Shown here in pieces: positions 49,235 to 61,559 of a DNA stretch of 64,000 nt. The translations under genes were made by a program, and so were the position numbers. The notes below the pieces were generated by a model. It did no database searches. It was not told the DNA's origin and saw nothing but the letters and a program-made list of their open reading frames with translations. Within the stretch, counting starts at the first letter, position 1; each line of letters opens with the position of its first letter. The stretch comes from Malachius bipustulatus. Taxonomy: Eukaryota; Arthropoda; Insecta; Coleoptera; Melyridae. The stretch covers positions 20,026,001 through 20,090,000 of the forward strand of contig OU342631.1 in NCBI GenBank assembly GCA_910589415.1, in the 5' to 3' direction.

Positions 49235-50306
49235 CTACAGTAAGTGTTCAAAATGGTGACCATCATTTTCAATACATAACTGGACTCTTTTCTTAAATGA
49301 CTTTCCAACATTGACCAACATTTGTGGCGTTTATAGTTCCAAAAGCTGCGCGGATTCTCTCTTTCATGTCGTCTGGAGTTGTGGGCGGAATATCGTAAAC
49401 TATACTTTGAATGTAACTCCACAAAAAATAGTCGGGACATGTTAGATCAGGTGATCTCGCTGGCCAGGTTTGCGGGCCCCCTCTACCAATCCTTTTGTTA
49501 GGAAAATATTGACTTAGACGATTTCTGACGTTGATGTGAAAGTGCGCCGGAGCACCATCTAATTGTAACCACATTTTACGTATAATACTTAACGGGATAT
49601 CTTCTAAAAGTTCAAATAAATTTTCTGCCAAAAATCTATCGAACTCTTGTCCGTTTAGATGACCTTCAAAGAAGTAAGGTCCGATGACATGTAATCCTAA
49701 GATGCCACCCCATACGTTAACAGACCATCTATGCTGATGATCAAGTATTCGGAAAAAACGTGGATTTCTGTCACTGTAATAATGAAAATTATGCCTATTT
49801 ACCTGGCCGTTATTATGAAATATGGATTCGTCTGAGAATAAAACGTGATAAAAAAAATCATTTTCCTCCCCAACCATATCAAGACACCACAAACAGAACT
49901 CAAGTCTGCGGTGGAAGTCTATTTCAGACAGCTTCTTATGCATCTGAATGTGGAATGCGTGGAACTTATGCTTTTTTAATATCCTTCGGATACTGCTTCT
50001 GCTCATATCAGGGATTTCCGATTCAAGTTTACGCTGACTAACATGCGGATTTTCAATAATAGATTTAAGTATTCTAAATCAATTTTCTTCATTACCAGTC
50101 ACAGGCTTTCTACATCTAATTTTTTCGTAGGAAACGCTCCCAGTTCTTCGGAAAACTTGCAGTAATTTTTGAAGTACAGCCTTGTTTGGACACTTACGCG
50201 TTGGATATTTCTGCGCATAGACTCTAGAAGCTAGAAAGCAATTTTCTTCACATTCGCCAATCGTAAGAATCATGTCGATTCTTTCTTCTTTAGTGTACTG
50301 TTTCAT
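49235..50306 (-). pseudogene. Mariner (rosa-like, DD41D-type) transposase, one stop and one frameshift
   Basis: Reading on the minus strand from ATG at 50306, the N-terminus (YTKEERIDMILTIGECEEN) has the helix-turn-helix type called DUF4817 in insect transposases. A single TGA at about 50079-50081 follows GNEEN, and the same frame continues FRILKSIIENPHVSQRKLE. MSRSSIRRILKKH follows in that frame. The DDE domain is intact: HVLFSDESIFHNNG, MWLQLDGAPAHFH and ARSPDLTCPDYFLW. Counting from the D of LDGAPAH to the D of CPDYF gives 41 residues between them, as in rosa-like mariners. Near the end, CWKVI stops in this frame, but one base shift restores FKKRVQLCIENDGHHFEHLL, the usual C-terminus. It is therefore a nearly intact but inactive copy. 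Confidence 0.88.
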
Positions 50307-50487
50307 TTTAAACTGCTCAACTTAAGTTTCTCAATTTCAAATAATCACCGAAAATTGACAGATTACAACTGGTTTAAAATCTCATAATAGCAATAGTCAT
50401 GGCAACAGCAATAGTAACATTTTTAAATCCATGCCTACTTTATAGTTTAAAATAAATAATATTAGGAAAAATAATCGTAAGAATATA

Positions 50488-51069
50488 AGTCAAATTACTC
50501 AGTAATTATTAGAGTTAGGTATAGTAAACCTCAATGCAGATCAAAAGAGAATAAAATTTTGAATAGTATTCTGTCGTTACGTACAGGGCGTGCTATTTAA
50601 AATAGCCAAGTAATCTGACCGTGAATATTGACATGATGTTTTGCTAATTAATTATCAACCTGTATAATTTTTTTGTAATATAAAAGTGTTTAATCTGAAA
50701 TTGGACTTTTACTCTTAGGATTGAGCTTAATGTCTAGCTGGAAGTCTGTTTCTTTAGGACAGAATATATTTTTTTAAATTATGCTGTAAATTTAGAAATA
50801 TTTGAAAAAGTATCCATATTAGGTATAGGTAACATAACAGTAACTTACCTTTATTTTACCTATAGAGTCTAAAAATGATCTAAAATACAGGGCGTTCCAT
50901 AAGAAAAATCATAACTTTGATATATATCTTTTTGTGGGGACACCCTGTATAATGTAAAATATTTTTAAATTGTTCCTCTGATCAACCTGTATGTACCTGT
51001 AAAAAATCTTGGAAAAATATCCAACCGTTTTCCTATAAGGAACCGTTTTGTATACCGTGGCCCACCCTG
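50488..51069. repeat. Right terminal inverted repeat of the mariner element
   Basis: Inverted partner of 48556-49147, ending CCACCCTG before the TA target duplicate at 51070-51071. It is slightly shorter than the left arm because of small indels. Confidence 0.9.
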
Positions 51070-51071
51070 TA

Positions 51072-53550
51072 TATAAAAATTAAGACGAAATAATAAATTT
51101 TGTATAATCCAGATTTGTACAAAAAGATAGAAGGAGTAAAAATAAATTGTAGAAGGCTCAACCACATTTTGAGAAAAATTGGAGTATAGTAAGAATATTA
51201 TTCATAGTCCCCTCCCCCGATTAAACCGAAGAAGGTAGCATATCAATTTTAAATATTTGGGGTAAAACTAATATGTGAAAAGTCAAAGATCTTGTCAACT
51301 GTCAACTTCAAAACTTCATTACAAAATTTTTAATTTTCACAGTTCGGGTATCAGTGGGGACATTTCTAGTGCCTTCCTTTAATCAAAAGTAGTAAGATTC
51401 ATGACATTTGAATTCAGCTTTTGTATCTTAGTTGGTTGAGAATTTAAGGAGGGGAGAAGGAGACTATAAATAACTTCATTGACACTGTCAAAATTGAAGA
51501 GTAACATAATTTTTGTGTATAGAAATAAGTTAATAAAATATACCTATAGGCTAAACAAGTAACTATTGTGGCGCCACCAAGTAGGCAAATTTGACACTTT
51601 CATGCGGCAAGTCCTGCGTGCCCGCTATTCATTTTAATTTTTAATGTATTTGTTATTGCAAACATGAGGTCGTTCAGGTATAAAAAAAATCGGGAAGGGT
51701 TTGTTGTACACGAATACCTTAAATGCTTGCGATTACATACGTATTTATTATTCCTGAATCTTTTTTTAGATAGTAAATTAAAGTTAAAAATTTTAGTTAA
51801 TAATTTAAGGCATATAAGTAATACTAACAAATAATAACTACTGCTATAATTTTTTCGAGCTGTATTTCAGACGAAGGGTAACATTTTCCTGCTTTACAGC
51901 TGCAAAATATGTTCAAAACTCTTCGACTTATTTTACATAAGCTGAATAAAAAACCCTAAACATGAGCTGAAATGTGAACTTATTATGTTGATAAGAAAGG
52001 TGATATTTTTTTAATAATAAATAAACAATAATAGGTTTTTCATTTTTATGAGTGCTATGTGCACCAGGAGTCTCTCTAAAAGAGCGTTTCCTTGAAGAAA
52101 AGTTCCATGTAAACGTATTCTCTAACATCGCTCATGTGAAAACTCATCATGAGATTTCGCCCATTTCTCAACGATTTAAAACGAAAGCAGTCGAGACTGG
52201 GTGCTTAGAAATGACTTTTAATAATAATTGTAGTTAGGTTATAATAATTAATTCAAAAATCTAGAAATACACTTCCAAATAATGATTTTAAGAAAGGTTT
52301 CATTTTATTAAAACGAGTTGTCAACGATTAGTATGCCGCACAAAAGTGCGAAAGAAATCCACGAGGAGGCGCGCGCTCCGCAAACATCCGATACTTACTT
52401 AGCGTATTTGGAATGAGGTCTAACATCACCTTTCATGCCATTATAGGCCAGTAGAATCGTCCTCAAAAATGTCCTCAGTTTGCGTTACAATGCACAAATT
52501 TTGTACTTTCGGAAATCGATAGAGGACGATTAAGAGATGTTAAATCCAAATTTGCAGTACCGTGCGTATTTTTTTTTGCGAAGTTATACGAAAACGAGTT
52601 TTTTCTGATTTTCACGAATATCTTGGCTCCTATTTATCGCACATAAGCAATTGACATATCATTCTCTTCGTTATGGAATTACCTAAATTTTTTATACACA
52701 TTTTTTTTTGTTACACTGATAAATATAATAAATATAGAGGTTTAAAGTTAACAATTCGTCTTTCGAATAAGGTTTTTTGCAAATTACTTATTTTTTTTGC
52801 ATTTACGCTAGAAAGTCTTAGTGGTTTTTTGAAGAACAATCAATTGCCTGTGCAGCGGTAAGTCAATCTCGCAAATCCAATAATCTAGTCTCAGGCAATC
52901 TACGCGCAAACATGTGCATGTCGGGGACGTACAATTTTGAATTGACGAATTCGTCAACGATCGTCAACAAGTCTAAAACGCGCATGAAAAATTGACCTAC
53001 CAGTTGCTGTTCTCTACTCCTCCGATTTTAATTTTTTATTTGTTTATGTTCAATGTGTTTATTTATTTTTTTGTATAAGATGAAACAATCAAACACTTGT
53101 CGTGGTTTCAAACATTGTCCCCGTTAACTTATTTGTAAACATGTGTGTGGGTTTACCCGTTGGGCTAATAAAAAATTATTATTAAAATTATTAGTTATAT
53201 GCATATTCAGCTCTTGGACAACCAATAGACAAAGTTGACATTCTTTAAGGGCGGCCCAGAACTAGCAGAAGCTACACGAAGCTGAATTTTTACAGCCTAA
53301 AAACAAACATTTCATCAGATTTGTGCATATAATTCTTCCAACAGAAAGTAGGGCTAAGGAATACCTTAATTATATGGACCCTCAATTTAAACTTTGATTA
53401 GATATGAAAAATCGAGACGACTTAAATGAAATAAAATATTATAAAGTTCGCCATTGAGCACCAGCAAAATTAAAACTGAAATATAAATCCCGAAAACATT
53501 TAAACCTTTTGTCTCTGGATTTGAAAGAACTTCATGAATATCAATAGAGA
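51072..53550. other. Gene-free stretch with a mixed-composition block
   Basis: 52320-53200 contains GC-rich patches (GAGGAGGCGCGCGCTCCGC). It ends near 53165-53195 in a TTGGGCTAATAAAAAATTATT tail, which may be the 3' end of an unidentified retroelement. No coding motif was found. Confidence 0.3.
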
Positions 53551-53553
53551 GGG

Positions 53554-53915
53554 TATAATGAAGGTAGTGAACCCGAATTAAATTAAAATCAATATTTGCC
53601 CGAAATTATAAATTCAAATTCGCGATGAGAAATTAAATCCCAAACAATTCAAGCGAGTTTCAGTGCTTAGGACAAGGTAGATCTTATAAAATTAAAAGCA
53701 AATTTCAGAAAATTAGAGAACATTGTGCACACCAAAATCGGCACTAGTCAGCCAAAGCTACTTCATAGACGAAGCAAATCTAAAAAGTTGTTCAACTCAA
53801 CTCCTGCTGAATATTTTCGCAGGCGCTAAAATAACAAACAAGTTCATATTAATATCACTCTGTAAACTGCAATGGGAGTTTCATAGTTACTTCCAAAAAC
53901 TCGTTTCGGCCATTT
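53554..53915. repeat. Dispersed repeat, copy 2
   Basis: Diverged direct copy of 48084-48460. The first 60 bases are the best preserved. Confidence 0.45.
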
Positions 53916-54889
53916 CGCTTCTTCTAAGTTCTAAGCTTCAAGTAACAAAGATAAATCTTATCTCTAATGTCTGCTTTCAAAAAACATAGAATTAAGTGTA
54001 AGACACACAAAAAGTAGGTATAATTTGTAAACTTTTAATGGCTGGATTTATATCCAGGACTTAGTATACCCACATTTGGGATGAGGTACTGTTTACTTAT
54101 CAAAAATTTAGTGCTTATTTGAATTTTTATTACATTCTATGAAGGGATTTTTATAGCAGCTAGGTATACCTACTATCGTTTACCAGCTAGGTAGGTAATA
54201 CACGTAATAACAATTACCATTTCTCTCGGAGTATACGAAGGGATATTTTAAACACTGTTTATGCTAATGAGTCCCAGATGCAGCTTCTTATTCGAGTAGG
54301 TACTTATCACGTAACGTAAATAAACGAAAAATGATGCCGTCTTTATCATTCCAAATCACAGTACGTAATCTGAAAGAAAGTCTTATGAGAGGAAGAGTAA
54401 TCGCTGAGGTTTAAAATACACCTCATAAATATAAAATCAACCCTGGAAAATGTCAAAACTGTCTACGTCCTGGAAATTTAATTTACACCCGCAGGAGAGA
54501 TGCAGGTTGGTCCCACGCATCTCCTCCATCACCTTTATTTGGAATTTTACATACTAATACTCTCAAGGAACTCATTTTAAACTCATACTCTTAATACCTA
54601 CTTTGGTGATGTATCGATCCTCGAGAAACAAACACCTTTAAACTTGAGGCTTTGGAAAGAACTTTCCAAACGGGAAATCACAACAAACAAAATTAGAGTG
54701 TGAAACTCCTTATAAGGATTCATTCGTAGTCGAGGATGCCTTCTAAGGAAATTAATTAAAAAATATATTTTCATCAAGAAAACATTTTCATTTGGTATAT
54801 GTACGTAGGTAGGTACATAAATATTCTGATTGGAGGTTTCATTTTTTGTCTACAATAATGAATTACCTACATCCTGTAACTAAATTCTT

Positions 54890-55100
54890 ATTCTTAATAA
54901 AGCCGTCTTCTTTATCGAAGGTTGGCGATCACTTCTGTAAACGCTTCCCTATCCCCTGCAATGTTAAATATTTGTTCCACACTGAGGTTAGTCCAATCTC
55001 TGATATTCCTCAGCCAAAATTTCTTTGTTCTTCCCAGTCCTAGCCCTTTCTCCCTTCTATTATTCCCTGCATGATACGTATTTATCATCACGGTGTACAT
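54890..55100 (-). mobile_element. LINE ORF2 C-terminal fragment
   Basis: A 62-codon minus-strand frame reads NNRREKGLGLGRTKKFWLRN, then IRDWTNLSVEQIFNIAGDRE and ends EVIANLR. This is the last segment of a LINE reverse transcriptase protein. DNA similarity to 11890-12000 (for example TCGAAGGTTGGCGATC and ACGCTTCCCTATCCC) shows that both derive from one family. Confidence 0.65.
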
Positions 55101-56823
55101 GGTCCAGATATGCTGTTTTTCTTATTTTAATAATTTTAATCAGTTTTTGCATTTTTTTAACTTTTAGCTAATTAGGTTCACCTAATTAAAAAAACAAGAA
55201 ATAACCAAATAAGTACCTAATAATAAAAATTTTCAGCCGATTTCTTCGGAAATAGTCTATATGATAAAAATTTTTCAGGTCATAAAACGTGAAATAATGA
55301 GACAGGAGTTTCGCCCAGACAAACCTACCTATTACATAATAACTACGGAATTCCATTGGATTAATGGACTGGTTTGCACAAACGGTCACAGGGGAACTAT
55401 TCCTTAAGGAAACTGAAAAGCATTCCAAGGAACAAAATGACAAAAGACTCGTGGAAATAGAAGTTATTCTCGCTTGGGGACTACACAAAAACCCAAATGT
55501 AGTCCGGGTCATCACATGGTAAAACCTTGGAAGGCTTTATCTGTCTTTTCCTCCCAACCCCGCCCGACATCATGCACCTACAAGTAAACCTCGTGTGTTA
55601 CATGCCTGTTCAATCAGCTTGATGCTGTCACATCTATTTCGCTCCTGTTCGAATGTTTTAGGGAAATGTCTTGTGCTGAATTTGCGCGCAATTTCCACCC
55701 TTTTCAATTTCACCAATGAACAGTTATTCTTGGATTATTTCATAAAACCCTTGCTTTATTCAGCTTTATAATATAATCATTTACTTTCCCTTAGGATAAA
55801 TGTACTAGTAGGTACTGGTGTGAGTAAAGTAATCAAATTATATAACGTCATTATGTATTTTCAACTTGATCTAAGTGCTTTAAATATTAATTTTACTGAA
55901 ATTCTTGATGAAACTCACTTACTTTACTCTTAAAGAACGTGAAGTAAATCATTTCAGTGATAAAAAATTCACATTTCTCTTTCTTGAAAGAGCTATTTTG
56001 AAATAGCATATTTTAATAATGAATAATACATAGGTGTCTCTGAATGATTACAGAAATCTACTTCACTTGCTAAATGACCCCAGTTTCCCAGCTTGATGAA
56101 ACGACTCCTACTTACAGAAATTCTCTATTAGAGATACGCTGTATTCGGTCTCTAAAGGCTGAGAGCACTACCCGCTTTACAGCAGGCTACACATTTATTT
56201 TCTCTGTGATACACCTCATCCAGAGTTCTAATAAAAGACTCGCTTCTAGCAACAAATAATAACTTGTACGAGTCTAAATCATTATTTTGGTTCACTGCAA
56301 TTGTACCTTTCAGTTTGTAATTAGCAATTAGGAACGAGCTTGAATTCTTTTGATCATCAAACCATCTAGATTAGATTTCACCAACGACTTGATTGTCAAT
56401 AACTCCGAATACACCCACATAACATGCGATATATAGATGTGTATATGGAGTTTAGTTAATAAATCGAATCGGAAGGTTCAAGTTGATGCTAGCAACTTCG
56501 AGGATCCCCGTAAAAGCAACATTGCGAGTATATGATGTCTCATTTGAAACAAGTGCCTTTCAAGAATGCTTACAACGGTCAATATACTCGAACAAGATAA
56601 GCATCAAAACCCTCTCTCGATCTTATATCGCGTTACCAACTTGATATTTTTGGTAAATATGACTTGATGTATCTTTTCTTTAGGTACATAAAATTTTACG
56701 TATAAAATTGTTGTGTTAGCATAAAATTGTCTTCCTGCAGACTTCTATACATATTACTGATACTGTTTATTGATGTTGTTTTATAGATAGGTTCATTAAT
56801 TATTATTTCTGAAGCTACCGATG

Positions 56824-57845
56824 AGTTTAATAGACTACTAAAAGGCTTTTGACAGAGTGCAACATCATAAACTCGTTCAAATATTGAGGCGACTTGACAT
56901 AGATCACAAAGATATATGCAGTATTGAAAACTTGTACTGGAACCAATCAGCTACAGTTTACAACGAAGTTACAAAGGCCCAGAAAATCCTTAGAGGTGTT
57001 GTGTGTCTTCACCCCACTCCTGTTTTATGTTTACGCTCAAAACATCTTCCAGGAAGCTCTCGAAGAGCAACAATTAGTCATCAAAGTAAATTCCACATGG
57101 ATCAACAATTATTACGCAGTTGACACAGCCGTGATAGCAGATAACATGAATTACCTCCAAAGCTCCTGAACATAGTTGGAATACATAGATAGCTTTTGGG
57201 AATCAACATCAACACAAATAAGCCAAAATTCCTTAAAACCACAGGCAAAATAAAAAAGTTCAACTTTCTGGGAACAAGGTTATGAGGAATGGTCGTCAGA
57301 CGCAGCAGACAAGTGCCGAATAGAAAAAGCGAGGAGTTCATTCGTCAGATTTAAAAGCGTCTTTACGAACTCAGACTTTGACCTTAACCTCAGAATAAGA
57401 TTCACAAAATGTTACGTATGGTTCGCGCTAATGTATGGCATGGAAGGCTGGACACTGAAAGTTGATACCATGAACAGGCTGGAAGCTTTTTGAGATGTGT
57501 ATCTATTAAAGAATTTTGAAGAGTCCATGGACAGCAAGAAAAACTAACGAGGAATAGGAAGGGAACATGAATTTTTGGGCCGGATAAAAGCCAGGAAACA
57601 GCGTGTCTGGGACATGTGATACGCAATGGGAGGTGCCATCTGCTCCAATATTAACAGAAGGAAAGATAGAGGGAAGAACGGGAATGGGCAGAAAGAAAAC
57701 GTCGTGGCTCCAAAATATCAAACTTTGGACAGGGGAGGAACATTGAACCATAGGAGAATTAATTCATACCACTAAAGACAGGGAAAATGGTTAGAAATGA
57801 TCGCAAACATCCATTTATTGATAGCAGCAGAAGAAGAAGACGTTA
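56824..57845 (+). mobile_element. LINE reverse-transcriptase fragment (RTE-like), 5' truncated
   Basis: Plus-strand translation across frames gives KAFDRVQHHKLVQILRRLDI, then NLYWNQSATV and LLFYVYAQNIFQEALEE. It continues WINN with a degraded YADDTAVIADNMN box, then WSSDAADKCRIEKARSSF. The C-terminal region reads GMEGWTLKVDTMNRLEAF, RRGMGRKKTSWLQNIK (frame-corrected) and finally MIANIH near 57800. These are motifs 3 to the end of a LINE ORF2 without RNase H. The 5' half with the endonuclease is absent, as is usual for target-primed insertions. Multiple frameshifts and stops are present. I read the clade as RTE-like; other LINE clades are possible. Confidence 0.75.
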
Positions 57846-58299
57846 CTGAGGACTAAAATCGACCAAGTGGTAGAGAAAAAACATCACAATACTTTTTGTA
57901 AGGCTTTGGATATTTGCGTTGGGGGGCCGTTAGGTCACCGAAAGTTCTGAACTGAAATTATTGATCTCATCGTGCGACATTATTTCATTCTCGAAATACA
58001 AATTCAAAGTTCGGTAAAAAAAATATCTGTGTTTTTTTTTAAAACGCTAATTTCAACTAGATTTTTTCCTGGACCCTATCAGACCCTATCAGGGGGGTGG
58101 GAGGTATTTAAAAAAACAAAATCAATTATTCTCGTGAAAATTTTACGCCATTAATTCTAAACCAATAAAGTACCTACTTCATCAGTTCCTCTGTCGCTAA
58201 ATACGTCTTTGAAGTAGAGGAATAAAATTATTTTTCCGGTTTTAAAAATGTTGATTTTGAGAGAATAATTTTTTAAGGCAGAAGTCTCCGTTTTGTATC

Positions 58300-58690
58300 C
58301 TTTTCATCTCTTTTTTGAAGCGATAAAATTGTTATACACCCTCCAACTACTCTATTGTTTGGAGTTGCTGAAAATTATGCAATTCATCAAATCCTGGTCG
58401 CTTCACGCTGCTGAAGATTCGACTTCAAATTACGTCATATTATTGGATTCTCGTGAAAATCTCTTCTTTAACGACATAAAGGAAAGAAAGTCATTTTTTG
58501 GCAACGTTTTTGAGTGTCAATTATGATAAAATATGTTTTCAAGCCAGAGGCCTCTGGTTTGATTCCATTCCACCTCCTTTTGAGGGGATAAAACCGTTAT
58601 ACATCCTCCAATTACTCTATTGTTCGGAGTTACTGAAAATTATGCAATTCATCCAATTATGGTCGTCTCACGCTTCTGGAGATACCTAAA
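58300..58690. repeat. Two ~125-bp direct repeats
   Basis: 58300-58425 and 58565-58688 share CTCTATTGTT, GGAGTT and CTGAAAATTATGCAATTCAT. They are about 140 bases apart, and both continue into TGGTCG(C/T). Confidence 0.65.
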
Positions 58691-60071
58691 ATTTCGAGAT
58701 TCACATCAAGAGCGCAAAACGGATTTTTTTCACTTTCTGAGCAAAGTGATTTAAATTTTGCATGACATCCCATGTAATCAGTTTGGGGAGTCCAGGAGAT
58801 TTACCTGCTGCAAAAATGATCTCTAGAGACCATTTACCCATTTACAGTATCTATTATAGGCAAGATACTTTTGATAGGCTGTTAAGAAGAGTTCACTAGC
58901 TCTAGAGCTTCCAAATGCAGAGGTAAATGCCCCAAATCCATCTGCCTTGTCAGGGAGAGGTCCTTGATTACCTCCCCGAGATTTTATCTTCACTGCTATA
59001 ATCTTGGTAGCATATGTGTAAAGGGGGTAAGTTGGGGAACCATAGCAGCTAATTTTTTGCGGAGGCAATAGGATTATTTATAATGTAATGAAAAATTCCT
59101 GAAAAAAAAGACTTTAGTATTATTCTAGAATACTTCAGGAAATAATTAGCTGTAGAATTCATAAAATAATAGAGAAAGTAGCGCGTGTTGAGGGGTCTGG
59201 TAGCAGCGATACCATAATTTATATTGCATCTGTGTCTCTATTAAGAATAGAAAGTTAATATAAGAAACGAGAGAGAATTAAAGATTAATCGAGAAGAGCG
59301 AGAGCTGGAAGGTCAATTCGGGATCTCCTCGACACAAAGTCGATTAATTAGAAGCAATTTACACGACACGCTTCCTGCATACTAATCTTTAGATGTACAC
59401 GTTATTAATCAATTTTACCCTTCTATAGAATCCTCAATTACCCCCGAATTCCTAAATTGGTTGTTACCGGATCTATCTCTCCTCCGATAGTTTGTTTAAT
59501 CACTTTGGAAGCATAAGTCTCAAAAGCGTCGTACTTATTATTGTGGTTCAAGAACAAAACTTTGAAGTGGACTTCATATTTTAAAATAACTACGCGTGTG
59601 TTGTGATAAAAGTGTCACATATAAATATATGTTGCGGGACGAGATGAGCCGCCATGAAGGGAAAGAATTAGGAGTTTTCCCGGCAATAAACTTAGAGGGT
59701 CGCTAAAGACTCGACAATCTCCAGCATCTTGCCAAGTAGACTGACTTATAGATAGAGAGGCTCCACAAGCTTTCTCTGAACTAAATCCATAGACGCACAA
59801 TCTTGTAAATAGTACCTCTATGTTTTTGTGTCCGTGGTTGGAATTGAAAATTCTTCAATTATTATTGAGCTTCTGTTATTGAACTTTCTACGATTGTATT
59901 TATTTTGTGTTTATATATCTTGTCGATATGACATGGTTTGATAATTTATTTTCCACCACATACATCACAGCACTGTAAAGAAAATATCGCTGTGTAAAAG
60001 AAAATAGAACAGCACTAAGCAACAAAATGGGATGTCTTTTTGTGTCTTTCCACGTCTGCTAACACTTTGAT

Positions 60072-60467
60072 TCATGAAACGGCTTCGATCTCATCTGATT
60101 GTCTCCTATAAGGCTTTCTACGAAATCGGGAAATATATGAAAATACTTTCCTATTAATAACTTCCCTGTTTTTTGTTTTCATTCCGTTGATTCCTCTTTT
60201 CCTTTCAGACTGTTCTCTTGAAATATCAATGCGAAGATTGATAAGCAAATAACTGGTCGTGGAAAAAAAAATCGATGGTTGTAATTTCTCAGCCATAATT
60301 CTAAAACTGGTTACGAGAACGATTTCCCTGACATTTACAGAAGGCAATCCATTAAATGGCATAGTCAAGTTCAAGGAATAATTAGATTGCTGTCTTGTGG
60401 TAATTTGTCCCTTTCTGCAATCACTGTTAACATTCTGTGATGCTAATTTATCGCTGTCCTGAATCAT
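60072..60467 (-). CDS. Unsupported 131-codon open frame
   Basis: This is one of the longest frames without transposon similarity (starts MIQDSDKLASQNVNSDCRKG). It is rich in Arg, Ser, Asn and Ile. It shows no domain, signal peptide or splice evidence that I recognise. It lies upstream of the known exons of the DPP-like gene. It may well be chance; it is listed only because of its length. Confidence 0.12.
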   Translation of the reverse strand: MIQDSDKLASQNVNSDCRKGQITTRQQSNYSLNLTMPFNGLPSVNVREIVLVTSFRIMAEKLQPSIFFSTTSYLLINLRIDISREQSERKRGINGMKTKNREVINRKVFSYISRFRRKPYRRQSDEIEAVS

Positions 60468-61559
60468 ATAGAGATCGTCTGAATAGCTATTAAGTTTGGG
60501 GTAGGACTGAATAGCTCCAACAGGACCACTGAATGGCTTTATATATTCGAGATATAAATGACGTCGACTGGTCGTAAAATTTCCTTTTCGTTAGCGAACA
60601 TATTCTCTCTATCAGGGAACATTCTTTGCAGGGAAAATCGTTCGTGATAGGTTAAGTAACATATGCATTTGAATGGAAATTTTCTACTCCTGAAAGAACC
60701 TCTTTGGGAATCTCTATAAGAATAAAAATAATAATTGTGAATTCTTAGTTCGAAACATATCTTTCGATTCTCTACTTCCTCTTGCCCTAGTTCTCTTGTA
60801 CCTTTTTAAGTAAGTTGGCAACGTTTGTTAATGTAACAAACAGCCATTATGAAAGGTTTTAAGGTTGTTATTTTCTTCATCTTCTAACATATAAGAAAAT
60901 TTATTATAGGTAAGTGAAATATTTTTATAAAGTATCAAGCTACTCAAGGCCACAAACCCCAATATTGTTATCAAATCAATTTTTTAGCAGAAATCTGAGC
61001 CGTAGAATTAATGGCCCATTTCTTCCTCTATCAGTTTCATTGGCGGCTTGACTGGATTGTGCTCATCTAGAATTCACGCCGCAGCATCAGGTCGTGTTCC
61101 TGCATGAAACACCTGGAGTGTACAGGAGATCCTTGAAAAGCTCTCCTCTTTGTATCCCTGTCTCCGCTCGTTTCCTCGCTGCTACATGTTTTCATTTTCA
61201 ATGCCGTGGGATGGTTCATTCGCCCATTAAACATTAACACCCATGGGCTCGACGCTTGAGACAGTCGCGAGCTCTTAGAAGAAAGCCTGGCTCGAGATAC
61301 TTCATTCATAATAATGAGTCAAGTTAAGGCATATTAATTACTCAATTTTAATCAGAATTTTTAATTCTGACATGGTTTGGAGTTGATGAGATATTGTAAG
61401 TGGGATTTTGTTTAATTAACTTGGAATCTTGTGAAATTTATTAGAAATATAATAGCACTGAGAGCTTTAAAAGCTAAATTAAGATTACAAAAGAAATGTA
61501 TATAGGTAGGTACTTAATAAAAAATTAAATTCAAAAACAGGATAATATAAAAGTTTATA

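Larger units (their letters stand above)
48556..51069 (-). mobile_element. Complete Tc1/mariner element, rosa-like, with ~590-bp TIRs
   Basis: The 2.5-kb element starts CAGAGTGGGCCACGG and ends with the complement CCGTGGCCCACCCTG. It is flanked on both sides by TA, the target used by Tc1/mariner elements. The inverted repeats (48556-49147 and 50488-51069) differ only at scattered positions by eye. They include internal copies of CAGGGTG-type motifs. Between them lies one minus-strand transposase gene. The near identity of the arms and the light damage to the ORF suggest a fairly recent insertion. Confidence 0.9.
57850..61555. other. Gene-free stretch
   Basis: Only the direct repeats at 58.3-58.7 kb stand out. 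59280-59400 and 61020-61310 are non-repetitive and GC-richer. They have no coding motif that I can name. Confidence 0.35.

Noticed and set aside
49760..50041. 93-codon plus-strand frame
   Set aside because: Shadow of the mariner transposase on the opposite strand.
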